Shown piece after piece: positions 1-8,260 of a stretch of DNA of 64,000 nucleotides. This DNA comes from Seonamhaeicola sp. Its GTDB lineage: Bacteria > Bacteroidota > Bacteroidia > Flavobacteriales > Flavobacteriaceae. Under the pieces are notes generated by a model. That model saw nothing but the letters and a program-made list of their open reading frames with translations. It had not been told where the DNA came from and made no database searches. Within the stretch, counting starts at the first letter, position 1; each line of letters opens with the position of its first letter. The stretch is from positions 62,001 to 126,000 of the forward strand of contig NZ_JANQJQ010000005.1 in the NCBI RefSeq assembly GCF_028281565.1, in the 5' to 3' direction. The position numbers and the translations under genes were made by a program.

Positions 1-1386
1 CAACCGACCGAAGCGTTTGTTGAAGAGGTTAGTAAAGAGCGGGAAGGCAATACTGACGAATGCACGGTATCAAAGTATAAAATGGCGCCCGGCTTCAGTG
101 AGATGATATTGCTGGACCCCACAAGCGATGTTATTTACCCCGGAGCTATGTTAAAGGGAGAATCCATTCCAACAGGAGAGTATATAGGGATCACCGGTGG
201 CAGGGCGCCCATCACCTTATCCGTATCCCTGGAGAGTTTAAACGGAAAACCTTCGGTAGTCATTGAAAATCCGAACATCAGTACGGTTAGAGAAGGTGTT
301 AAAGAGATGCTTCAACAAGGCGTGACGGGGTCTGCTTCGGCCAAGGTTAATTTTACCACTGAGGAAGTGTATTCCGAGGAACACCTGAATATAGCCCTTG
401 GAGCAAGTTACACCAAAGGTAAAAACAGTGTTTCAGGATCTTTTAACTTTAGTAGTTCCGAAAAGAAGTACAAGTACGTTGTTAAATATTTACAGGTTTA
501 CTACACCATCGACCTGACCATTGAAGATTCAAGAAACCCCGGAAAATTATTCACAGAAGTTCCGCAGCTTAATAGTACAAGTCCGGTGATTGTATCATCT
601 GTTAAGTATGGACGCATGTTGTTGTACACAGTTGAGACTAACGAGAACTGGTCTGATACCCATGCCGCCTTTAATGCCGCTTTTGCAAACGGATCGGCCG
701 GTGGATCGGGAGAACATGAGAGTTTTTGGAATAGTTCTACAGTGAAGGCCCTGGTTATAGGAGGCTCCTCCGGTGATGCCGCCAAGGTAGTTACCGGTCC
801 GCAAGGCGTATACGATTATATCACCGAGGGCGGCGAATATTCAATTGATTCTCCGGGCGCGCCACTTGGGTATACCCTTAGATACATACGTGAAGGCTTT
901 CCTATTGCCAATGTGGTTTTGGCAAGTGAATACAATATCAGAACCTGCTATGAAGCCTATCAAAAATTCGGAATAGAACTATACGGGTTTAATCCATGGA
1001 ACGTGGTAGGAGAGAACAACCTGGAAATATATGGCGATATGCGAATAAGAGTTTATCAGGACGGTAATAAAAAGGAAGAAATTAAGTGGCATCATGGTGC
1101 CAATCCATCCATGAATATCAATGAACGGACCTTTTTCGAAATTCAAACCCCAGATTCGAGTTCAGAGGTTGAACTGTATAAGCCCGACTTGGAGACAGAT
1201 TATATTGAATTGTATTCGTCATTTTATGAAGCCAACGGGGCCTTTTCTCCGCTTTATTTTGGAAACGGAACGGAAAAAATCCTATTGAAGAACGTTCAAA
1301 ACACCAAGGAGCCCTATATCCGTATTATTTTAAAGAACGACACAGATGAAATGCGAACGTATTTTTACGTTTGGCGTATTTATTAA
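1..1386 (+). CDS. Cholesterol-dependent-cytolysin-like pore-forming protein, 5' truncated
   Basis: The reading frame is open from base 1, so the ATG at 82 is probably internal (it follows 27 in-frame codons ending KYK) and the true start lies outside the window. Visible are hallmarks of the thiol-activated cytolysin fold, numbered from the ATG at 82: DVIYPGAML near 16, a hairpin region around 85-125 followed by SSEKKYKYVVKY and YYTIDLT, then VSSVKYGRML, AAFNAAF and the VIGGSSGDAAKVVT block that aligns with the VLGGDAxxxNKVVT segment of perfringolysin-type toxins. The last ~135 residues have no tryptophan-rich undecapeptide (ECTGLAWEWWR in classical toxins), so membrane recognition should differ from cholesterol binding. 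This fits the CDC-like (CDCL) proteins known from Bacteroidota. The likely role is pore formation against neighbouring cells; the target is inferred, not seen. Confidence 0.82.
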   Translation, partial: QPTEAFVEEVSKEREGNTDECTVSKYKMAPGFSEMILLDPTSDVIYPGAMLKGESIPTGEYIGITGGRAPITLSVSLESLNGKPSVVIENPNISTVREGVKEMLQQGVTGSASAKVNFTTEEVYSEEHLNIALGASYTKGKNSVSGSFNFSSSEKKYKYVVKYLQVYYTIDLTIEDSRNPGKLFTEVPQLNSTSPVIVSSVKYGRMLLYTVETNENWSDTHAAFNAAFANGSAGGSGEHESFWNSSTVKALVIGGSSGDAAKVVTGPQGVYDYITEGGEYSIDSPGAPLGYTLRYIREGFPIANVVLASEYNIRTCYEAYQKFGIELYGFNPWNVVGENNLEIYGDMRIRVYQDGNKKEEIKWHHGANPSMNINERTFFEIQTPDSSSEVELYKPDLETDYIELYSSFYEANGAFSPLYFGNGTEKILLKNVQNTKEPYIRIILKNDTDEMRTYFYVWRIY

Positions 1387-1524
1387 GGCAGAACCATGCT
1401 ATTAGTCAATGAAGCAGTCGGCACCTAAAGTTGTAGATTCAACAACTTGGTGCTGGCTGTTTATTCCTGTCAAAAAAGGATGCTCCATAGTGCATAAATT
1501 AAAGGTCAATTAAAAATTCAAAGA

Positions 1525-2445
1525 ATGAAAACACCAATATATTATTACATATTTTTTACCCTGATCAGTTTACAAAGTTTGCCTGCGCAAACATTTGAAG
1601 TAGACGGTATTAATTATAATGTCCTAAATGCTACCCAAGTAGAAGCAACCAGCAAATCGGGTTGTTACACCGGGGACATAACCATACCGGCCACAGTTGA
1701 TTATGCTTCAACTACTTACAATGTCACTGCTATTGGATATGAAGCCTTCAGAACCTGCTTAAATGTAACCGGCATAAGTCTGCCAAATTCAATTACAGAA
1801 ATTAAAGATTATGCCTTTAGAGACTGTAGAAATATTACCACCATAACATTACCGGATTCGGTTACAAACATAGGGGAAGGTGCTTTTTTGTACTGTACGG
1901 AGTTAGTCTCCGTAAACATACCCAATGCTGTGACAACGATAAAAATGCACACGTTTTCTCAATGTGGTGAATTAACATCCATTACTATACCTGAGCTTGT
2001 AACTTCTATAGGTACCTACGCGTTTAGTAGTTGTTTCAAACTAACTGCAGTAAACGTAAATATAAATACACCAATAAATATTGCATCGCAAGTATTTTTC
2101 AATCTTGATATATCTCAAATGGTTTTAAATGTGCCTCCGGGAAGTGAGACAGCGTATGCTTCGGCATCTGTTTGGCAGGGCTTTGGAGCTATAAATGGCA
2201 CATTAAGTGTAAATGTTGTTGAACAAAACAAAGCATTAAGGCTATACCCAAATCCGGTTAAAGACAGGATGCGTATTTCCGGTTTAAAACAACCTGAAAC
2301 CTATGCTATTTATAATGTTATTGGAAAACATGTAGCAGGTGGTTCGGTTCAAAATGAAAACCCCATTCACATGAGTACATTAACAAACGGATTGTATTTT
2401 TTAAAGTTAAAAAATGGAAATACCTTAAAATTTATAAAAGAGTAG
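1525..2445 (+). CDS. Secreted BspA-type leucine-rich-repeat protein with T9SS C-terminal sorting domain
   Basis: 306 aa. Residues 1-21 form a signal peptide ending PAQ. Residues ~65-205 hold about five LRR_5/BspA-type repeats of the form 'LPNSITEIKDYAFRDC', with the IPxxVTxIGxxAF periodicity seen in bacterial surface LRR proteins. The last ~70 residues begin LRLYPNPVKDRM and end NTLKFIKE, the typical type A T9SS sorting domain. The protein should therefore be exported by Sec, cross the outer membrane through T9SS and be anchored or released. The LRR part probably binds protein or glycan, but the ligand cannot be told. It follows the cytolysin-like gene by ~140 bp and converges on mutS2 with a 12-bp gap. 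Confidence 0.85.
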   Translation: MKTPIYYYIFFTLISLQSLPAQTFEVDGINYNVLNATQVEATSKSGCYTGDITIPATVDYASTTYNVTAIGYEAFRTCLNVTGISLPNSITEIKDYAFRDCRNITTITLPDSVTNIGEGAFLYCTELVSVNIPNAVTTIKMHTFSQCGELTSITIPELVTSIGTYAFSSCFKLTAVNVNINTPINIASQVFFNLDISQMVLNVPPGSETAYASASVWQGFGAINGTLSVNVVEQNKALRLYPNPVKDRMRISGLKQPETYAIYNVIGKHVAGGSVQNENPIHMSTLTNGLYFLKLKNGNTLKFIKE

Positions 2446-2457
2446 GAGCATTATAGT

Positions 2458-4614
2458 TTAATCTACCAATTCTAACTGTTCCAGACTAACTTTGGTTGTA
2501 AATACGCCATAGTTCACTATGGCTTTGTTTTTTTCAATCTTGTCAATGGTGCCTATGGAGCGCCCGTCTTCCAGTCTGACACGGTCACCCACTTTTAAAA
2601 CAGGCTTTGGTTTTGGTGCTTCAACAGCTTTTTTCCTGGCGGCTTTTTTCTTTTTTCTAATGACTTCAACCTTTTTTTCAACCTCCTGCTTTACCTGTTT
2701 CTCTTTGGCTTTTTCAACTCTTTTTTGTTTAGCTGAAACTTTTTTACGCTTGGAGTTTTCAATTTGAACCACTTTGAACAGCTCAGACATTAACTCGCGC
2801 TTTTGTTTATTATTGAAATACTTTTCGGCCAGATCATTCACCTTTTGCCCCAGGTAGATCAGGCGTTGGTTGCTGTCATACAGCTCCTGGTAACTTTCCA
2901 GCTTCCTTTGGATTTTCGCATTGATCTCTTCTAATTTATCGGCTTCTTCACTTGTTTTTTTCTCATTAAGTTTTAAGGATTGCCCGGTTTTTTCTAACCT
3001 GGAACGCTCTTTTTGAAGTTTGGCTATTGTGGCATCAAACCTGACTTTGCTGCGCTCTATCTTCTTTTTAGCCCGGTTTATTAAACTATACGGAATGCCG
3101 TTTTTCTGAGCTACCTCAAAAGTAAAAGAACTACCTGCCTGGCCAACAACCAATTTGAACATAGGTTCCAGAGTACGTTCATTGAAGAGCATATTAGCAT
3201 TTACCATACAAGGCAATTCTGTGGCCAATATTTTTAAGTTTGAATAGTGCGTGGTAATAATGCCAAAGGCTTCCCGGTGATAGAATTCTTCTAAAAATGT
3301 TTCGGCCAGTGCGCCACCAAGTTCCGGATCACTACCGGTTCCGAATTCATCAATTAAGAAAAGCGTGTTTTTGTTGCACTTTCTTAAAAAGTAGTTCATT
3401 TGCTTTAAGCGGTAGCTATAGGTGCTTAAATGATTTTCAATAGATTGATTATCGCCAATATCGCTTAAAATCCTGTCAAACAAGCAAGCTTTACTGCGCT
3501 CATGTACCGGAATTAAGAGGCCGCTTTGCAACATAACCTGCAGTAATCCGATGGTTTTAAGGGTAATGCTTTTACCACCGGCATTGGGCCCTGAAATAAC
3601 AATAATTCTGCTATCCTGTTTTAATTCAATGGTCTGAGGAAAGGTTTTTTCACGCTTTTCCAAATTGGTTAAATAGAGTAGCGGATGGTAGGCATCCCGT
3701 AAAAACATACTGCTTTCATACGTTATCTCAGGTAGAATAGCATCCATAGAACGCGCATATTTGGACTTGGCAGCTATCACATCCATTTGAATTAAAAACT
3801 CCTGGGAATCTCTTAAAAGCGGTGTAAACGGCCTTATAAAGTTGGTAATGTCCTTGAGGATCCTGATGATTTCCTCTTTCTCTTCGTATTCCAGGTTATT
3901 TAGTTCCCTGGTATGCTGAAGGGTAGCTTCGGGTTCAATATAAACAATACTACCGGTCTTGCTGCTACCCATTATGGAACCTTTCACTTTACGTCTGTAC
4001 ATAGCTTTAACAGCTAATACGCGTCTGTTATCAATAACAGATTCTCTGATATCGTCTAAATATTCATGGCTGTGATACAGGTTGAGAGCGGTAGCGAAGC
4101 TTTGGTTTATTTTTCCTTTGACCAAATTGATGGACTGCCTTAGCTGATAAAGCAGGTCTGAAGCATTGTTTTTGATATCACCGAATCTATCAACAATATG
4201 GTTTATTTTTTCAATGATCTCTTTGGTAACTTCTATGTTGGAAGCAAAATTATTTAGTTGCGGATAGTATTCCTCGAACTTTTTTAGGAAAAGAACAATG
4301 TCGTTAGTCGTTGCTGAAATGGAAGTTATTTTTTTTAAACTGTAAACCTCTAAGTACGTATTGTCTATGTTTAATAACTTCAACTCTTTATTTATAGTTT
4401 CGAACCTGTGATTCGGGATCTTATTTTCGTTGTAAAAAGAGGATAAATATTCATTGGTCAGTTCCAGAGCCTTCAGAATATCGTCTTTAGATTTGAAAGG
4501 TGTTATTTGTAAAGCGCGTTCGTTTCCTAAAGGGGTAATGCAGTGTTCACTAACCTGTTCTAAAACGGTAGGGAATTCTAAATCTTGCAACGTCTTTTCG
4601 TGAATATGTATCAT
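2458..4614 (-). CDS. mutS2: MutS2-family DNA-binding ATPase without Smr domain
   Basis: Read from the ATG at 4614 (717 aa, beginning MIHIHEKTLQDLEFPTVLEQ, which matches family starts). An in-frame ATG 33 bp upstream is also possible. The Walker A motif GPNAGGKS lies near residue 341 and the Walker B/signature region DEFGTGSDPELGGALAE near 425. A lysine/glutamate-rich coiled region precedes a C-terminal KOW-like segment (LKVGDRVRLEDGRSIGTI). MutS2 proteins act on recombination intermediates and collided ribosomes rather than classical mismatch repair. Many carry a C-terminal Smr nuclease domain; here the protein stops just after the KOW-like segment, as I believe is usual in Flavobacteriia. 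It is convergent with the LRR gene and divergent from the DUF2911 gene. Confidence 0.88.
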   Translation of the reverse strand: MIHIHEKTLQDLEFPTVLEQVSEHCITPLGNERALQITPFKSKDDILKALELTNEYLSSFYNENKIPNHRFETINKELKLLNIDNTYLEVYSLKKITSISATTNDIVLFLKKFEEYYPQLNNFASNIEVTKEIIEKINHIVDRFGDIKNNASDLLYQLRQSINLVKGKINQSFATALNLYHSHEYLDDIRESVIDNRRVLAVKAMYRRKVKGSIMGSSKTGSIVYIEPEATLQHTRELNNLEYEEKEEIIRILKDITNFIRPFTPLLRDSQEFLIQMDVIAAKSKYARSMDAILPEITYESSMFLRDAYHPLLYLTNLEKREKTFPQTIELKQDSRIIVISGPNAGGKSITLKTIGLLQVMLQSGLLIPVHERSKACLFDRILSDIGDNQSIENHLSTYSYRLKQMNYFLRKCNKNTLFLIDEFGTGSDPELGGALAETFLEEFYHREAFGIITTHYSNLKILATELPCMVNANMLFNERTLEPMFKLVVGQAGSSFTFEVAQKNGIPYSLINRAKKKIERSKVRFDATIAKLQKERSRLEKTGQSLKLNEKKTSEEADKLEEINAKIQRKLESYQELYDSNQRLIYLGQKVNDLAEKYFNNKQKRELMSELFKVVQIENSKRKKVSAKQKRVEKAKEKQVKQEVEKKVEVIRKKKKAARKKAVEAPKPKPVLKVGDRVRLEDGRSIGTIDKIEKNKAIVNYGVFTTKVSLEQLELVD

Positions 4615-4790
4615 TTTGATGCTAAAAGAGAAAGCAAATTTAAACATTCTAAGTAGATACTTACTGTGTTAAAGTATTCTTAACAGAAATGTTAATTAAC
4701 AGTTGGGCTAAATTCTTTAACAAAACTCTAACGTTACCCGATCTTAAATGTGTCTATCTTAAGGACGCAATCAAAATAAAACAAACTAAA

Positions 4791-5894
4791 ATGAAAACTA
4801 ACTACCTTATCAACTCACTGTTATTTCTCTTATTAATTTTTGGTAATAATTTAGACGCTCAGATAAATTTGCCCAGGGCAAGTCAGCAGGCATCCGTCTC
4901 TCAGCGTATCGGTATTTCAGATGTTAGTATCACTTATGCGAGGCCAAGTGTTAACGGAAGAGAAATTTGGGGTAAATTGGTGCCTTTCGGTATGAATGAT
5001 CTGGGGTTTGGTACATCGAAAGCGGCTCCCTGGCGGGCCGGAGCTAATGAAAACACTATAATTAGTTTTACTCATGACGCTAAATTAGAAGGAAAAGAAA
5101 TAAAGGCCGGTACTTACGGTTTGCATATTGAAGTGGTAGATGAAAACAATGCAAATATTATTTTGTCCTATGATACGGACTCTTGGGGAAGTTATTTTTA
5201 TGATGAGGCAAAGGATGCTTTGAAGGTTGGGGTAAAGATGAATGATGTTCCTCATAAAGAGTTATTGACTTACGAAGTGAATACTGTTGATGCGAATTCT
5301 GCTATTGTATCCCTTGTTTGGGAGAAAAAAGAAATACCTTTTAAGGTAGCCTTTGATGTTTCTAACCTGGTGTTATCTGATTTTAGGTCGAAATCTAAAG
5401 GGAACTTGGGTTTTATGAGGCAAAATTGGGAGCAGGCTGCCAACTATGCTCTTAATAATAATGGGGATTTGAATGAGGCTCTGGGATGGATTGATGGTGC
5501 GATCGCCGGGAATTTTTATAGCCAGAAAACATTTAATAACCTTCAGATAAAAGCGCAAATCCTGGAAAAATTAGGAAAAGCAGATGAGGCTTCTAACTTA
5601 ATGGACGAAGCACTGTCTTTAGCAACCATTTTTCAGGTGCATCAGTACGGAAGGACTTTAATAGCTAAAGGCGAAAAAGATAAAGCTATGGAAGTCTTTA
5701 AAATGAATGCTAAAAACAACAAAGGCCAATGGCCGGTACATTATGGTTTGGCAAGGGCGCTTTCGGCTAAAGGCGATTATAAAACGGCATTAAAACATTT
5801 AAAAATAGCTTTAGGTAATGCGCCAAATGATGCAAGTAGGGGTAGGGTTCAGGCCAATATAGAAAAACTGGAAAAAGGAATAGATATAAATTGA
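4791..5894 (+). CDS. Secreted DUF2911 protein with TPR repeats
   Basis: Start set at the ATG at 4791 (367 aa) because it gives a clean signal peptide (MKTNYLINSLLFLLLIF...DAQ). The longer in-frame reading from 4689 adds a non-signal extension. Residues ~25-165 match DUF2911: SQRIGISDVSITYARPSV followed by a GREIWG motif, then 'APWRAGANENTIISFTHDAKLEGKEIKAG' in pieces typical of the family. Residues ~200-367 form TPR-like helices with NALxxxGxxxxA patterns. The function of DUF2911 is unknown; the protein is probably periplasmic or outer-membrane associated. A hairpin with a T-run follows the stop. Confidence 0.85.
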   Translation: MKTNYLINSLLFLLLIFGNNLDAQINLPRASQQASVSQRIGISDVSITYARPSVNGREIWGKLVPFGMNDLGFGTSKAAPWRAGANENTIISFTHDAKLEGKEIKAGTYGLHIEVVDENNANIILSYDTDSWGSYFYDEAKDALKVGVKMNDVPHKELLTYEVNTVDANSAIVSLVWEKKEIPFKVAFDVSNLVLSDFRSKSKGNLGFMRQNWEQAANYALNNNGDLNEALGWIDGAIAGNFYSQKTFNNLQIKAQILEKLGKADEASNLMDEALSLATIFQVHQYGRTLIAKGEKDKAMEVFKMNAKNNKGQWPVHYGLARALSAKGDYKTALKHLKIALGNAPNDASRGRVQANIEKLEKGIDIN

Positions 5895-5938
5895 AAATCA
5901 CGCCAAACATCAATCAAACTACAAACAACTATGTGATG

Positions 5939-5965
5939 CCCGATTAGATTTCTGATCGGGTTTTT
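5939..5965 (+). terminator. Intrinsic terminator after the DUF2911 gene
   Basis: A 6-bp perfect stem CCCGAT / ATCGGG with a 10-nt loop is followed by TTTTT on the plus strand. It lies between the convergent DUF2911 and recG genes and abuts the recG stop codon. Confidence 0.65.
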
Positions 5966-8069
5966 AACTTATGTAATTCCAGATATTCTTGTATTTTGAC
6001 AGTGCTTTGTAGGTATTTAAAATAGCTGCGTTTTCAGTGCTTGAAAGTGAAGGGTCTTCTTTTAAGATCTTTTTGGCGTAATAGCGTGCTTGTTGCAAAA
6101 GGTCTTTGTCCTTAACGATGTCTGCAATCCTGAGATTTAACACGCCACTTTGTTGTGTTCCCATAACATCGCCGGGCCCGCGGAGTTTTAGGTCAACTTC
6201 TGCAATTTCAAAGCCGTCATTGGTTTTAACCATGGTCTCTAAGCGGGTTTTACTGTCGCTTGTTAATTTGTGGCTGGTCATTAAAATGCAATAGCTTTGT
6301 TCTGCACCACGACCCACACGACCACGTAACTGGTGTAATTGCGAGAGTCCGAAACGCTCGGCACTTTCAATGATCATTACTGAAGCATTCGGGACATTGA
6401 CGCCCACCTCAATAACGGTAGTAGCTACCATAATCTGAGTTTCTCCTTTTATAAAGCGTTGCATTTCATAATCTTTATCAGCGGGTTTCATTTTCCCGTG
6501 CACTATGGAGATTTGATAATCCGGAAGTGGAAAATCCCGGGCAATACTTTCGTAACCATCCATCAGATCTTTATAATCCATTTTTTCACTTTCTTTAATT
6601 AGCGGATATACAATGTAGATCTGTCTGCCTTTTTTGATCTCGTCCCTGATAAAACGAAAAACATTTAGTCGGTTTTTGTCGTACCGATGTACTGTTTTGA
6701 TAGACTTCCTTCCGGGAGGTAATTCATCAATGATTGAGATGTCTAAGTCGCCATAAACCGACATAGCTAAAGTGCGCGGAATAGGAGTAGCGGTCATAAC
6801 CAAAATGTGTGGAGGTGCGGAGCCTCCCTTATGCCATAATTTACTTCTTTGGGCAACTCCAAAACGATGTTGTTCGTCGATAATAGCGAGCCCTAAGTTT
6901 TTAAATTTCACCTTGTCTTCAATAAGCGCATGCGTGCCAATCAAGATCTGTAAATCGCCATTTTCCAAAGATTTGTGAATTTCTTGTCTGTTTGAAGTTT
7001 TAGTTGATCCAGTTAATAGTTTTATTCTGATATTCAATTTATTACACCATTCTAATAATCCATTATAGTGTTGAACTGACAAAATTTCAGTCGGAGCCAT
7101 TAAACAAGCCTGAAAACCGTTGTCAAGTGCGATTAATATTGACATAAACGCTACTATGGTCTTTCCGGAACCTACATCACCTTGCAAAAGCCGGTTCATT
7201 TGTGCATGACTCCCTAAATCGGATCGGATTTCTTTTAACACACGTTTCTGTGCATGGGTCAGATCAAAGGGCAAATGCTCTTGAAAAAACGTATTAAAGT
7301 AGTTGCCGACTTTTTCAAAGGTGTGTCCTTTTATTTTTGATTTATGAATTAAATTTTTCAGAATTAATTGCAATTGAATAAAAAATAATTCTTCAAATTT
7401 TAGTCGTAATTGTGCCTTGGAAAGCAAGTCCTGATTTTTGGGGAAATGGATATTCAGTAAGGCGTCACTTTTTGAAATCAACTGTAATTCTGAAAGTAAG
7501 TTTTGAGATAAAGTTTCAGAAAATTTGCCTTTGGTTTCTAAAAACAGTTGTTGCACAATTTTACTAACAACCCGGTTACTGATGCCTTTGTTTGATAATT
7601 TTTCTGTAGACGGATAAATGGGTTGAATACCGGAGCGTAAGCTTTTTTTATGGTCTTCCAGTAATTCAATATCCGGGTGAGGCATGTTGAATTTTCCACT
7701 AAACCAATTGGCTTTACCAAAGATCACATAAGGCGTATTGAGTTTAAGGCTTTCACGAATCCATTTTTGTCCTCTAAACCAAACCAGTTCCATAGTACCC
7801 GTTTCGTCCTGAAACGTGCCCACTAACCGCTTGCCTCTTTTTTGAGCCACTTCCCTGAATCCGGTGATAACACCAACAACCTGAATTTCGGCATTGCTTT
7901 GTTGTATTTGGTTGATCTTGTAATACCTGGTGCGGTCAATATAACGGTTTGGAAACAGGTTTAGTAAATCCTGATAGGTGTGAATACGCAATTCTTTCTT
8001 AAGTAGATCGGCCCTATTGGGGCCAACGCCTTTGAGATAGTCTATGGGAGTTTGGAGATTCACGCTCAT
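5964..8069 (-). CDS. recG: ATP-dependent DNA helicase RecG
   Basis: 701 aa from the ATG at 8069 (MSVNLQTPIDYLKGVGPNRA). An upstream ATG at 8105 would add 12 residues with no family support. Visible in order: the N-terminal wedge domain with an OB-fold-like region (~50-160), Walker A GDVGSGKT, the DEQH box DEQHRFG, motif III TATPIPRTLA, and motifs V-VI ending QLRGRVGRG, then the C-terminal TRG-like region. RecG unwinds branched DNA and drives fork regression and Holliday-junction processing. Full length for the family. It stands alone on the minus strand, convergent with the DUF2911 gene. Confidence 0.95.
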   Translation of the reverse strand: MSVNLQTPIDYLKGVGPNRADLLKKELRIHTYQDLLNLFPNRYIDRTRYYKINQIQQSNAEIQVVGVITGFREVAQKRGKRLVGTFQDETGTMELVWFRGQKWIRESLKLNTPYVIFGKANWFSGKFNMPHPDIELLEDHKKSLRSGIQPIYPSTEKLSNKGISNRVVSKIVQQLFLETKGKFSETLSQNLLSELQLISKSDALLNIHFPKNQDLLSKAQLRLKFEELFFIQLQLILKNLIHKSKIKGHTFEKVGNYFNTFFQEHLPFDLTHAQKRVLKEIRSDLGSHAQMNRLLQGDVGSGKTIVAFMSILIALDNGFQACLMAPTEILSVQHYNGLLEWCNKLNIRIKLLTGSTKTSNRQEIHKSLENGDLQILIGTHALIEDKVKFKNLGLAIIDEQHRFGVAQRSKLWHKGGSAPPHILVMTATPIPRTLAMSVYGDLDISIIDELPPGRKSIKTVHRYDKNRLNVFRFIRDEIKKGRQIYIVYPLIKESEKMDYKDLMDGYESIARDFPLPDYQISIVHGKMKPADKDYEMQRFIKGETQIMVATTVIEVGVNVPNASVMIIESAERFGLSQLHQLRGRVGRGAEQSYCILMTSHKLTSDSKTRLETMVKTNDGFEIAEVDLKLRGPGDVMGTQQSGVLNLRIADIVKDKDLLQQARYYAKKILKEDPSLSSTENAAILNTYKALSKYKNIWNYIS

Positions 8070-8158
8070 AAAAGCTAAATTATGACTTTCATGAAAAAAC
8101 GTCAAAAGAATAATGCTATTAGAGTAAAATAACTAAAATGAGTAGTTGTTGTACTTAA

Positions 8159-8245
8159 TTTTGAGTATGTGTGTGAAATTTTCCTCTTTTTATTTGGTGT
8201 TGTGTGTATATTATTACGAAAAATTGATAAATTACATACTCAAAA
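8159..8245. promoter_or_regulatory. Perfect 12-bp inverted repeat upstream of the kinase gene
   Basis: TTTTGAGTATGT at 8159-8170 and its exact reverse complement ACATACTCAAAA at 8234-8245 flank 63 bp of AT-rich DNA just before the histidine kinase start at 8261. The half-site core TTTTGAGTA appears again at 11056, upstream of the membrane-protein gene. A regulator site is inferred; it could also be a chance pairing or an mRNA leader stem. Confidence 0.45.
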
Positions 8246-8260
8246 GCAACCTAACCAACC

